64,000 bases of DNA, taken from contig SCFE01000093.1 in assembly GCA_004352715.1 (NCBI GenBank), positions 124,539-188,538 of the forward strand, in the 5' to 3' direction. This DNA comes from Hofstenia miamia. Lineage: Eukaryota; Xenacoelomorpha; Acoela. How positions within the stretch are numbered: position 1 is the first letter of the stretch; each line of letters begins with the position of its first letter. This document shows, piece by piece, positions 1 through 12,549 of this stretch. The position numbers and the translations under genes are program-made. Under the pieces are notes generated by a model. It was given only the letters and a program-made list of their open reading frames with translations. It did no database searches and was not told where the DNA came from.

Positions 1-378
1 NNNNNNNNNNNNNNNNNNNNNNNNNNNNNNNNNNNNNNNNNNNNNNNNNNNNNNNNNNNNNNNNNNNNNNNNNNNNNNNNNNNNNNNNNNNNNNNNNNNN
101 NNNNNNNNNNNNNNNNNNNNNNNNNNNNNNNNNNNNNNNNNNNNNNNNNNNNNNNNNNNNNNNNNNNNNNNNNNNNNNNNNNNNNNNNNNNNNNNNNNNN
201 NNNNNNNNNNNNNNNNNNNNNNNNNNNNNNNNNNNNNNNNNNNNNNNNNNNNNNNNNNNNNNNNNNNNNNNNNNNNNNNNNNNNNNNNNNNNNNNNNNNN
301 NNNNNNNNNNNNNNNNNNNNNNNNNNNNNNNNNNNNTATATATATATGACTAAATATTTACGATAATCGAGTTCTAGA

Positions 379-2009
379 TCAGTCGTCTATGAGTATTAAG
401 CAACATGAATTTTTCTTTATTACAATAATCATGAAGGAATTTGGAGTAAATACTCAGTATGTATTACACTCTCCTTTGATGGATAATGTATTGAAAATGT
501 TCAAGAAATCCAGTCCTCTGCAATATTCTTCTCCCATTGTCCCAATTCATAAAATTCGCAAGAATTATTAATAAAATTTTTGAATTCCGTTACTATATTG
601 TAAATTAGTGTAAATCAAATTGCTCTAACTTGAAACAGCTTAGGAATTTCCTTATAATTTAAACGCTTATAACTTAAGATTTAATAAAAATATCCGATGT
701 CTGAAAGCACCACATAATTTCTTCTTTTCAATTTACGTTTAGAAATAGCGCTCAGTCTCTACACATTTCGTACAGAGCAGATGGAGAACCGGGCCGAAAT
801 TTTCGAGCCTGATCCGAACCCAAAATGAGAAAATTAACCAGAAGCCTAAAATTCTAACGGATAAGTAAAATTTCATGTTGTCTCCAAGTGATAAAAGAGG
901 TGGTTGCATCAATACTTTACTAAAATTGGAGATAGAGCAAATAAGGGTTTATGAAATGTAGACATATACAAGCTTGATGTTGTGTGAGTTTTTTCAAACA
1001 ACAACCAGTTCAATACAACAGCAAAAGCTGTTGTGTCACACAAAATACACAAAACAAACAACAGTGTAAAAAAATTTCATAATGCTTACAACTTGGGTAG
1101 AAATTAATATTAAGCAATTATATATGCATAACGAAATTTAATATACATGACTTTTAATGATGGGAATGGGACTTCAAGATTTGTTATAGTGAATAACCAG
1201 ATTAATCCCCAAGAAACTTTCCCTTTAGGTTTTTGTGTTGGGGATACCTAAAGGGAAGAGTTTACCGTCAAAAACCGACCAACTCAAGACAGGCATCGAA
1301 ACAGCAATTCAGTTTAATTCGACCAGATTTTACCAGTGCAGATATGAGCAGTTTGCGAGATCGAGTCAATACTTGTTTGCTTTCAGGAGGAAAAATGTTG
1401 TAAAACACCAGAGGTATGCCTCCAGAGAATTGAAAAAAATTAGTTCCACCCAACCTAAGTCCGTTAAGAGTTCAATATTATACTTAAAAATATATAAATC
1501 AAAGTTATTCTGAAATTAGAAGTCTATACAATTAGTTAAATCTTGCTAAGCTCAAACAAATCTATGCTCGCCATTTCATCCGAGCCCATCTCAACCTATA
1601 TATACCCAGCAGCTACTAAGTCTTTGTGAAGGCTGTATTAATGAAAAAATATCAACCTTCAAGATAATGTATCCATATTTTTAAACATTTTTTCATAAGT
1701 TAAATTGGGATATTAACACATCTATGTAAAAATATGCTCCCGTGTCCTAATGAAAAACGTTCAAATTTTCCAGCTACCTAATGCTTAGGCGATAGGGTAG
1801 TCTAAAACTCATGAAAGCAGTGATTTTGTCTTCTGTAGAAAGACCACTAATATTTCTGTTGCGACTTTATTCAAATATACGCCTCAATGGTTCACAGCAA
1901 TGGGAAAGTGGAGAGAATCCTCTATTTTGTGTTGTTTTCAAAATTTTGATAGATCTAATATTTCGCTTATAAAAATTAAATTTGTTGATATATTTTAGAA
2001 TAATAGAAC
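379..2009. repeat. Direct duplication, copy 1 (about 1.63 kb)
   Basis: Nearly identical to 2011-3643, joined by a single N at 2010. Differences are small: a 9-base insertion CGCATTACC in copy 2, a few base changes, a short deletion and a rearranged stretch near the end. The 92-codon ORFs at 1235 and 2874 are identical. An overlapping frame ending in LLSGGKML looks like the C-terminus of a Tc1/mariner-type transposase, so the unit may hold a decayed transposon, but that is weak. Confidence 0.8.
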
Positions 2010-2010
2010 N

Positions 2011-3643
2011 TCAGTCGTCTATGAGTATTAAGCAACATGAATTTTTCTTTATTACAATAATCATGAAGGAATTTGGAGTAAATACTCAGTATGTATTACA
2101 CTCTCCTTTGATGGATAATGTATTGAAAATGTTCAAGAAATCCAGTCGCATTACCAGTCCTCTGCAATATTCTTCTCCCATTGTCTCAATTCATAAAATT
2201 TGCAAGAATTATTAATAAATTTTTTTAATTCCGTTACTATATTGTAAATTAGTGTAAATCAAATTGCCCTAACTTGAAACAGCTTAGGAATTTCCTTATA
2301 ATTTAAACGCTTATAACTTAAGATTTAATAAAAATATCCGATGTCTGAAAGCACCACATAATTTCTTCTTTTCAATTTCGTTTAGAAGTAGCGCTCAGTC
2401 TCTACACATTTCGTACAGAGCAGATGGAGAACCGGGCCGAAATTTTCGAGCCTGATCCGAACCCAAAATGAGAAAATTAACCAGAAGCCTAAAATTCTAA
2501 CGGATAAGTAAAATTTCATGTTGTCTCCAAGTGATAAAAGAGGTGGTTGCATCAATACTTTACTAAAATTGGAGATAGAGCAAATAAGGGTTTATGAAAT
2601 GTAGACATATACAAGTTTGCTGTTGTGTGAGTTTTTTCAAACAACAGTTCAATACAACAGCAAAAGCTGTTGTGTCACACAAAATACACAAAATAACCAA
2701 CAGTGTAAAAAAATTTCATAATGCTTACAACTTGGGTAGAAATTAATATTAAGCAATTATATATGCATAACGAAATTTAATATACATGACTTTTAATGAT
2801 GGGAATGGGACTTCAAGATTTGTTATAGTGAATAACCAGATTAATCCCCAAGAAACTTTCCCTTTAGGTTTTTGTGTTGGGGATACCTAAAGGGAAGAGT
2901 TTACCGTCAAAAACCGACCAACTCAAGACAGGCATCGAAACAGCAATTCAGTTTAATTCGACCAGATTTTACCAGTGCAGATATGAGCAGTTTGCGAGAT
3001 CGAGTCAATACTTGTTTGCTTTCAGGAGGAAAAATGTTGTAAAACACCAGAGGTATGCCTCCAGAGAATTGAAAAAAATTAGTTCCACCCAACCTAAGTC
3101 CGTTAAGAGTTCAATATTATACTTAAAAATATATAAATCAAAGTTATTCTGAAATTAGAAGTCTATACAATTAGTTAAATCTTGCTAAGCTCAAACAAAT
3201 CTATGCTCGCCATTTCATCCGAGCCCATCTCAACCTATATATACCCAGCAGCTACTAAGTCTTTGTGAAGGCTGTATTAATGAAAAAATATCAACCTTCA
3301 AGATAATGTATCCATATTTTTAAACATTTTTTCATAAGTTAAATTGGGATATTAACACATCTATGCAAAAATATGCTCCCGTGTCCTAATGAAAAACCTT
3401 CAAATTCTCTAGATTCCGGATGCTTAGGCAATAAGGTGGTCTAAAACTCATGAAAGACCACTAATATTTCTGTTGCGAGTTTATTCAAATATACACCTCA
3501 ATGGTTTACAGCCTGGGACAACCTTATAACGGCAATGGGAAAGTGGAGAGAATCCTCTATTTTGTGTTGTTTTCAAAATTTAGATGGATCTAATATTTCG
3601 CTTATAAAAATTAAATTTGTTGATATATTTTAGAATAATAGAA
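2011..3643. repeat. Direct duplication, copy 2
   Basis: Second copy of the unit at 379. Both end with the same TTTTAGAATAATAGAAC. The single N at the junction suggests two haplotype contigs placed head to tail rather than a real tandem array. Confidence 0.8.
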
Positions 3644-4890
3644 CAGCTAAAACTAAAGATGAGTGCAATATTTGAAATTGTTCACAATTTCTGGCCAAAT
3701 TCAGACGTATATCTAAAATTTTTAAGTTAATTATAATAATTGTATAGAAAATTTAGAAGATATATTTTAAAACTGCTATTTGTAAATTAAAACCATATTT
3801 TAAGATCACATTCATATTTAATAACATAAATAATGCTATTATACTTTATGACATTGTATAAATAAAAGTAGTGGGGTTTTTTTAGTAAGCTTGCAAAATA
3901 TAGAATATAATATATGAGTATGATTTACATTTAAAAAGGCAAAATTTTGTAATCCTGGATTTATATCTGGTATACAAAATGTTGTGTCAGTAGCGGACGC
4001 AGAAAAAATTTTAGAGGGGCTCAATGCACGATAAAATTCTAAGTACAGTGATAGGTACCACTGCTAGTTAAAATGTATTGAATTCTTAATAAAATTCACT
4101 AAACATTCCATGAACTTCACCATCATGTACTGATTCCAAAAAATCCAAATCTATAATTTTTGCAACTTCTCAAGATCTAGCATAATTTTTTAAAAATTTT
4201 AATTATTGGTTTTAACCAAACGTAGTAATAGTGATATTGGGCAAATGCGTGAAATGGTAACAATTTTTTAAACGAAATTTGATTTTTTAAAATACAAATG
4301 TATTTTTATACATTTTATATAATGTTTTTCAAGAAAATATGCATTAACATTATGTATTTCAAATTATATGATTTCCCCTGAAAAAATATATTCTTAGATC
4401 AAATGTTATTGAAAAACAAGAAAGCCCCTGTCTACGTTTTCTGCTGAAATAAATTTCACTGCTTACATTGGCAACTGATGAGCACTATTACCAATGTCAG
4501 TTTAACTTTGTCCCTATTTCATGATAGTTGACGGGTTGCCACAAAAGAATATTCAGGCAAATGTGGTATACCTATTAATGAATGGTTTACATATCTTAGT
4601 CATGAACTGCCGAAAAATCAACCTGGCACAGTCAATACAAAATTATCTGCCTAAGGGAGAGCAGCAGGGGAGTAGTGGAGAAGGGGCTTATGGGGCCTAG
4701 CATCGCTAGGGTGCACGGAAGTACACTGAGTAAGAAAACGCCACTAACTATTTTCTCCACTTATAAACGAATTCATCTCTTATATACAGTAAATCTCGAC
4801 AATATGTACAAATAACTGGTTAAACTACTAAACATGAAAACAGTGAACTGGCCGATACCAAGAAACCGGAACCGGTACCTGCCACCACAA
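3644..4890. other. AT-rich intergenic DNA with one hAT-type MITE end
   Basis: No coding exon recognised. At 3989 a CAGTAGCGGACGCAG...GAGGGG stretch resembles the tip of the hAT MITE family seen complete at 9446, but I could not find its other end. The 61-codon (-) ORF at 3839 has no recognisable content. Confidence 0.35.
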
Positions 4891-4908
4891 TATATATATA
4901 TATATATA

Positions 4909-5129
4909 TCCAAATACTGTCACCATAGTGCTAACACATTTGATAACAAATTGTGTTAGCAAAAATCCTTACTAAANNNNNNNNNNNNNNNNNNNNNNNN
5001 NNNNNNNNNNNNNNNNNNNNNNNNNNNNNNNNNNNNNNNNNNNNNNNNNNNNATATATATATATAAATACTGTCACCATAGTGCTAACACATTTGATAAC
5101 AAATTGTGTTAGCAAAAATCCTTACTAAA
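4909..5129. repeat. Same sequence on both sides of a 76-N gap
   Basis: The 68-base stretch after (TA)n, AAATACTGTCACCATAGTGC to CCTTACTAAA, occurs at 4909-4976 and again at 5065-5129. This is what an unrecognised contig overlap leaves behind. The gap is 4977-5052. Confidence 0.75.
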
Positions 5130-5170
5130 TCAATCTTTCGATTTTACTTGACCTAAGTTTGATAAATATG

Positions 5171-5197
5171 CAACCCTAACCCTAACCCTAACCCTAA
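5171..5197 (+). repeat. Short interstitial telomere-like (CCCTAA)4 tract
   Basis: Four perfect tandem CCCTAA units, i.e. TTAGGG on the other strand. This is the common animal telomere unit. At this length it may be a chance microsatellite or a repaired break. Confidence 0.7.
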
Positions 5198-5799
5198 TAA
5201 CGATTGATTTGTAATTAAAATAATTTGTACTTTGGCCTTGTCAAAATATCGCGGTATGCCCTTCTTCATTTAGGGTCCAAATTCAATACGTTAACAAGTG
5301 AAAATGCACCAAATATTTAGCGGCAGCTATATGTATTGTTGCGATGCAGATGCACCAATTGATCAATTTAATCAGTAGCTAGTTATTAACTAATAAATAT
5401 TTATTGTGCACTAGGGATACAACTTTTTTGCAACCTTATGTTCCTGTATGATATTCTGATGAAGTTTTATTTTTAAAACCATCATCATTTTTAGATTTGA
5501 TAAAAAAGTTCAGCCATCACGAACCTTGATTTCTAGTTTGATTACATTTGGGAAAATTTAAAACAAGTAGGATCCTGATTGAAAATTAGAAACACAAGGA
5601 AGCAAAGTTTCAAACATTTAATACATAAAACTTAATACATAATAAAAGAACTGAAGTTGAGAACAATGTAAAGTCATATAACGTCAAATAACTCAATATC
5701 CTAACAAAGTTGCTGCAAGTCCTTTGAGAGAATAAAACTCAATGGCATATTGGTTTTGTTCCTGCATGTGACATGTAGTTCTCGCATGACTTTGACTGC

Positions 5800-6785
5800 T
5801 CGCTCACAGCATTGATGGCTTTTGTTTCCCGTGATTTGTCAAGCATCGCAGAACCGTCTTGTATATTTTTAAGGCTTTTGAAAGTTCTGCGTAATCTTCA
5901 GCTCTGTACATTTGGTCACTGAACCAGTGGCCTGCCCTATCATAAGAGATGAACTGGCAAAATGTTTCCAATCTTTCTTTTTCATGCGGCATGAGGAAAA
6001 ATGATTACAACTGTTTGATACTAATGTTTGTCAATTTGTTTTCCATCAAAGTGCAGGCTCCATTTCTGATCACATAGTGAAGAAGAGTGCTTTGCAAATA
6101 GCTTGTTGACTAGGAGCTGCATATATCAATGCCCAATGCCCTCATCTAACAACTGTTTACAGATTTTCGCAGCTTTCCTAGTAGAGACAAGTGTTCCTGT
6201 TACAAGTTTTGTAACAATTGCTGATTTGTTATGCCTTCTGTTAAACGGGGAATAAATGCCTTCACTATCACTACCATTTTGATATGCTCTATTATCGTCA
6301 CTATATTCTTCAATCTCTTCAGTGTCAGTATACAGAAGTGTTGAGTTGGATAAAGAACAAGAGGCTTCAGCAACACAAAATTTCCTTCTTTTGGAAGGAT
6401 GTATAGTATTGTTCTTTGCAGCTTTCATGGTTAAATAACCCACTTTTCCATTCGTTTGTAGTTGGATTAAGTGCAGCTTTTTGTCATCAGCATTGAGCCA
6501 TTCACCATGGATTTTGGTGATATAAACAGTTCTTCTAATGGCTCAATGTTTTCTTTCTTGGAGCATTTGGCATACAAATGAAGCGCACCTTCGTGCTTAG
6601 ACCGTATTGCTTGCTTAGAAGTGATAGGAAAATTCAGTCTATCTCTCCACAGTAGTGATACCTATCTTGATATTTCCAGTGCTCTCTTCTTTCTGCCTTT
6701 TATTGATTTCCCAAGAAACTTCCGAACTTTTCTTGAAAGACATGTGTCTACTATCATTTATTGACAAGTTACACTGAAACAGAAC
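5800..6785 (-). pseudogene. Decayed (-) strand ORF cluster, family unknown
   Basis: Several protein-like fragments share the - strand but are separated by frameshifts and stops. From upstream they include NFPITSKQAIRSKHEGALHL, AKCSKKENIEPLEELF, IHGEWLNADDKKLHLIQLQT, NGKVGYLTMKAA, SAIVTKLVTGTLVSTRKAAK and RAGHWFSDQMYRAEDYAELS. Codon-like composition and order suggest one former protein of at least 300 residues. The style recalls proteins of uncertain origin that are repeated in invertebrate genomes, so I suspect a transposon, but I recognise no domain. Confidence 0.45.
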
Positions 6786-8224
6786 AGGTTAAGACAGATA
6801 GAAAAACTTAAGCTGGTGTCTTCCCATTAGTCAAAATCAAAGCTTGAATAGGGCCTGGGCCTGAAAAATTTAACATATGGGTCGAAATTTATCATATCTG
6901 ATATTAATTGCATGTTCATTAATTGGATAAGATGATAGGTTGAATTCAATGCACACAAATCACCTGGTAAGTAAAGAATACAAACATACATTTTAGATAT
7001 GAATTCTTAATGAATATTTTTCAATTTCGTAAATATTAATGAACGAAAATCTGTGATTACCAAGTCAGAATTGATTGATTTCTCGAGTGCTGTGGAAAGA
7101 CTTTACCAGTGGAAGTTGAAATCAACATAAACCGTAATTACATTTATTAAAACCATTGGCATTATAAAAGGATCATTGTGATTTGAGCAGCACTTTCATA
7201 ATCGTAGTATCTTAATATCTTTAAGAAGTAGTTTTGTTGTCTAACGACTTCTTATATAAACTTCGGTAGAAACAGCCATTATAATTGTATATTTTTTATC
7301 GTTATTTTTCCGTGAATTAACTGTTAAATTCCCTGAGAGCATGTTACAATTCCGTTACCGTAAAATAATATGTGTAATCCAACTACATCATAGAGGAAGA
7401 ACAACAGTATAACCAAGCTATTAACCTGTCATTAATTTAACATAAATAGTACTTACAGAAGTAAATATGTAGATGACATGAGATCCCAAATGAAATATAA
7501 TAATAATGCACGTTGAATACATTCACGTGTAGAACATTGAAGAAAATGTATAAAACGACAAATTTTGTCACCCAGGCCCATGTCTGATTTTTTTTGTGTT
7601 GATGCGAGCCAGGCACAGCAGAAAAACCGGCTCGGTTTTAACTCTGGTCAAAATGGATAGTGTTTTGCATTCCTATGTATGTCTCATGGTTGAGAAAAAT
7701 TAATACGAACAACAATTTACATACTCGGGCAGACAATTGTGGTTAAAGACAATCAAACTGTTTTAAAATTCAGTTGGCGTATGATCAAAGAGACTACGTG
7801 CTTTATCAAACCTTAATTGACGATTATTCACCTCAAAACAAGGGAGTTTAAAGCAAAAACAATTAGATTTCATAAAAAAAGGATTGTGTGAGGCAAAGTC
7901 TTACTGTATATAATTACAGGTAATTCCCTAAATTACTGTCAAGGAAATGGACAGCAAAATGACCTCGACTAGAGAAAAGTAATAGTAAGGCTCCAGCTTT
8001 ACTGCATTTATTAAAAAATTAACTCCAGTGAAATTTTAGCAAATTTGATGATGTTGAATACAAACAACTTCCGAGCCTTACAAAGTAACATGCAAGAAGC
8101 AAAATTGATCAAGACAAATATAGACTTTTTTAAACATAACTGGAAATAATGTACACTATAGTTACTTATAAATTGGAAAATTACTTTAATAAAATCATAT
8201 ATATTGCCTCATTACTTATATTCA

Positions 8225-8568
8225 GCCTATTTATTAACAACTCTCAACAAAAGAATGAAGATCAAACTTGAAAGAATTTTTAATTGGAGTATCAATACTA
8301 TCTGTGAAAGAAAAAATTATGCTACAATCAAAGAAGATAACTAATTATTTTCATTAGAATATCTACAAAAATTAAGAGCTCTAGAAGTATTTTTCAAATT
8401 GAAGGAAAGAAACAAAATACTAATTAAAATACATTTAAGAACAAATTCTTATAGAAAACTTAAATTTAAGAAAAATATGATGAGGAACTCATTTACTAAT
8501 TTTTGTATTGACTTATGGAATGAATTACCCCCTCAGTTTAAAGAAGAAAAATTTAAACTTTAAAAAAA
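8225..8568 (+). mobile_element. 3' end of a CR1/L2-like LINE reverse transcriptase
   Basis: An open + frame after about 8345 reads LEYLQKLRALEVFFKLKERN, then RNSFTNFCIDLWNELPPQFK and a stop. The R-x-S-F...WN-x-LP...F motif marks the C-terminus of many non-LTR retrotransposon polymerases. An AT-rich TTATTATTATT tail at about 8744-8773 fits a LINE 3' end. The rest is 5'-truncated. Confidence 0.65.
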
Positions 8569-9445
8569 TGTAAAAATCTATTTGAAACCAAGAAAAATCA
8601 ACTATTTAAATTACCAAAGAACTTAATCAATCCCAACAACCAAGCTTAGTTATTGAACCAGAAAAAAAACTATTTTTAAAATCTTAATAAGTGCTTATCA
8701 CTATATTTGTATAGTGATTATATATACAGAGGATTTTAAAATAAATATTATTATTATTATTTTTATTATTAAAAACTAATATAAATATAATAGAGGACAT
8801 TTTTTTCGAAGAAAGAAATTAAAAAGTTCTACTCCTAGGTGCAGACCTTGATAGTGATAAGTGAATGTTTTGAAAAGTATTCCGTTTATTCTTTTATTGT
8901 ATAAACAAGTTACGTAATTCAGTTTAATTTAGGCACCTTATAAAGCAAGAATAAAACCCGGATTGTTCAGAGAAGTTTTATTAGAAATATCATCTGGAAT
9001 TCCCTTTTGGGCATCGCTTCTTCTATAAAACACATCAAATTTTGCTGATTCTAAGATTCATCTCCAGGAATATTTTTCCATAGACTCCTAAGTAACTTAA
9101 TTTTTATATTATATGAAACATACGCATTTACTTAAATTAGGCTTAGTGTAAATTTAACAATATGACTAATCCAATAAATTTGCTTACGACAGGAAATACA
9201 AAAAATTTCAGTTTATTCAAAATAACAATGAAAGTATTATAGCATTATAGCCAAAAGCACATTACATTATGGTACTTTTTTATGTTGCTTGCATTTACGA
9301 TTTCTAGAAGTTAATACAAAATAAATTACACAGCATCCAAATGCATCAATTTCATAGAGGAACATTAGAACAAGATTAAAATGAAATAATTTTTTTATTA
9401 AACAAGGATAATTAATAATTTGGCTATAGTTGTATAAAGTAGGTA

Positions 9446-9687
9446 CAGGGGCGTACCCAGGATTTTCTGACGGGGGGACATCATTGTTATTCCCTAATGC
9501 AGGGTGAAGCCCCGCGAAAATTTTTGAAAATATTGAGAAAATAGACACTAAAAAATGCATTTCATGATCCTAGATTTTAAATTTTTCAATTTTTTACGAA
9601 AAATTTTTTGCTTTATCCAGTCAAAATTAAATTTGGAAACCTGACGGGGGGGGCATTCCACCTTGTCCCCCCCTGGGTACGCCACTG
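9446..9687. mobile_element. 242-bp hAT-type MITE with perfect 8-bp target duplication
   Basis: Terminal inverted repeats CAGGGGCGTACCCAGG and its complement CCTGGGTACGCCACTG (imperfect) bound the element. The flanks AGTAGGTA (9438-9445 and 9688-9695) are a perfect 8-bp target duplication, the hAT signature. G-runs lie just inside each tip. It has no coding capacity; a decayed relative lies at 49277. Confidence 0.88.
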
Positions 9688-10184
9688 AGTAGGTACGTTG
9701 TTATCATACTAATGCAAGACAATGCTTACATCGTCTAAAAAGATAATGTTTGACAATATTTTGGTAAACCAACGCCTTTAAATAAATTCCTGCACGATCA
9801 ATTGCTTTAAAGAGACGCTTTTGCCTTTGTTCCTATTTAAGATATTTACTCTCAAGCGCAAATTGCTAACTTATGGGAAATGATTATCACTGGTGATATT
9901 TCATCTACGAGTCTATATTTCAAACTAGAGAATTACTTCTCTATAAAAAAGCAGAGCGGATACTTGATCGAATGAATACATTTCCAAACAAAAATGTCTG
10001 TCAGCTAAGTTTAAAAACTAATTAAAATTTCATGTCATCCATGAATAATCAGGTGCGCTGATGGATTCGATTTTGAAACAGACCAATAGGACTTAAATAA
10101 TTAATACAACCGGTTTTTAAAGAAAAATGTTGCTTGGATATTGAGGCTGTCGCAATATTAATTAAAAAGTGAGCATTTTCTCAG

Positions 10185-10362
10185 GCAATTACCATGTCCA
10201 ATGTTTCTTCTTGCTGTGATGCCGAAGGAAATATCATTATGTCGGTATGGGAGGATGGCTTTTCACCCCATTATCGAGGTCACAGTGAAGGTGTTTGGCT
10301 GCAATGGCTTTTTGATTTTTCAGGCTTTGTGGCAAAGTCATTTGTACCAAAAATTGAAAAAG
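10185..10362 (+). CDS. prom: Prominin exon 1 found: N-terminal ectodomain segment
   Basis: The exon is open from an acceptor (ttttctcag) at 10184 through ATG 10194 to a GT donor after 10362, leaving phase 1. It encodes WLQWLFDFSGFVAKSFVPKI, which resembles the aromatic segment just before TM1 in prominins. There is no signal peptide within it, so either an upstream exon supplies one (phase 0 at GCA 10185) or translation starts at ATG 10194. The intron that follows is only 41 nt. Confidence 0.72.
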
Positions 10363-10403
10363 GTATCCCTTCTCTTTTGAAGTCAATATGACACCAATTT
10401 TAG

Positions 10404-10468
10404 AGCAATGGATCGAGATGTTTGAAAAGTCGTTTCACAATGGGTCACTAAAGAACTCTGTATTTATG
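10404..10468 (+). CDS. prom: Prominin exon 2: pre-TM1 ectodomain
   Basis: Follows a 41-nt intron ending in ccaattttag. The phase-1 entry completes GAG, and the exon encodes QWIEMFEKSFHNGSLKNSVF plus M, ending in phase 0 at ATG/gtttgt. Its position matches the hydrophilic stretch that precedes TM1 in prominins, and it contains the sequon NGS. The next exon enters in phase 0, as required. Confidence 0.65.
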
Positions 10469-12513
10469 GTTTGTATATATTTTATTTTATAAAAAAAACA
10501 ACTGCGAGATTGCTAACCAAATTATAGTGCACATGTAATAAAAGTTGGTATTTTGAATTTCTTAAGTTAAAACTCTTGATTTGATTGAATGTTCAAATAT
10601 TTATTTTTTAAATTTTATCAGCATATTGAAAATAATATACTATATTTAAAATTTTAAATAATTTTCTATTAACTTAGTTATAACTTGCTAAACACTATAC
10701 ACATTTTTGATGGAATCAAATTAATTTTTTCTAAAATACAAAATACACAGTGCAATATCGATTCTGTACACAGGAATGTAGACAAGGAGGGGGCACCGGG
10801 GCAATAGACCCCCCCTAAAATATAATTTTCTGACATTTATATTTAAAAATACTTACACTTGTATACAATTTCAGACATAATGTTGATAGATCAAATCATT
10901 TTTTTGAAAATGAATGCCATTATGCTATAAAGACTTTGAAATATTAATAGAATGTGAAATATTATTCTTTATTTTGCCAATAGATTTAAACTACAAGAAA
11001 AAAATCTGTGCTAATGACTTTTCAGCTTAATTTTATGCAGAATTAAATTAATTGAAAGGAGACATATTAACTTGTAAATATACGGGTACGCTAAACTTTT
11101 GAGTTTTGCACAAATATTTGTCTGCGGCATAGCACATAAAAACAAATCTGGAAAAAAATCCTCACAGCCTGACACAAATCATCAGTATAGCAGCGCCTTA
11201 ATATAAATGGCCACATAAAACAAATTACTAAAATAATAACTAAAGGTAATTTGCAATGACATAGCTTTGATTGAGAGATATATTTCTGGTAACAGAAAAT
11301 TGGAATTACTGAGAGAATTGAGGGATCAGAAATTGTTTGATGATGGGACAACCATATTTGGAAAGAGTTCGGATGAGTTAGCAAAAATTGGCTGTCCTTG
11401 TTGGAGTTCAACCACTACAATTGAGCCACGAAAAACATAGGTTTTCTAGTGAGCCTTATAATAAAGTCTGTATAGGTTAGTATTATTCTAAAATGTAATT
11501 TGAAATATTTTTTAGTGAAAGGTGCTTTGTCAAAATCTTCAATTTTACTCAAATTTATGAGACTTAACTCTCACATATTTTAACGAAAATCAGCTTAAGA
11601 CCAATTGCTGGCTTGCTTACTCATCCAGTCATAGTTGAATTTTTTGTAAGCACTGTATGCTTTTTGCGCCAATTTCAATTGGATTTTGGAGGAATCGCTT
11701 GAAACAAAAGAGACTTGTTGCTGTACTTCTGTGTTCTGTTCCTCAATCATCATCCTGGTAAATATGGTAATTTATATGAAAAGGACTGAACTCTGTCAAT
11801 CACCAGTAATTTTTGGTGATTTTACAAAACACTCGCTCATATTAATATGGACCCCATTGATAACACCAATAACATAAATAGTAGGTACCTCTGCAAACTC
11901 TTAAACTATTGTTAATGTATATTTATCTCTGCAAATATTGGCAATATATTCTTTGAAGATATTGAACTTGTAATCAGCATTTATGGAGAACTATAAAATA
12001 CTCCACTAAATGATTTTTGGTGAAGTTTGAACTCTGGAAAAATAACATAGTTCTCATTCTGAGATAACATGATAGGCCGATGGGGATATTTTTCAATTTT
12101 TATCTATGCTCGTAAATGCGCCAGCAATGTGCATAATGGGCTTTGCAATAAAGCCTGTAAATTCAGATTTGATGACAACAATGAGGAATGAACGCTTGCT
12201 TGCTTAATCTTCACAATGACACTAAAATATATACTAAAACTGCAGGTTCGGAATTTTCTCGTAATCTAAGTACTAATATTAAATGCTAAAAATCCCTAAT
12301 TACAGAATATGATTAAATTGAAAATTATTTGTGCCCACCCTTAATATTTGGCTGGCTACGCCCCTGCTTATATACATATACAGGAGATACATAAATATGA
12401 ATTTGCAGCCGTGAAAATTGACAATTTCGAAGACAGTGACAGGATAATAACTAGCGCAATAGACTTCTTCATTTTCTTCAAATTAATTTTATAAAAAGCA
12501 ATGATTCTATTAG

Positions 12514-12549
<36 letters not shown>

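Noticed and set aside
1235-1513. Identical 92-codon ORFs at 1235 and 2874 as a conserved gene pair
   Set aside because: They are identical because the whole 1.63-kb unit is duplicated; another frame looks more like transposase debris.
11091-11411. 106-codon (-) ORF with a hydrophobic stretch
   Set aside because: No family resemblance and no splice context; chance ORFs of this size are possible in this DNA.
11651-11757. TM1/TM2 exon (HCMLFAPISIGF...LVAVLLCSV) with a phase-2 end
   Set aside because: Its acceptor is poor and coincides with a donor-like GTAAGC. The exon at 13756 gives a far better TM1-loop-TM2 with correct phases.
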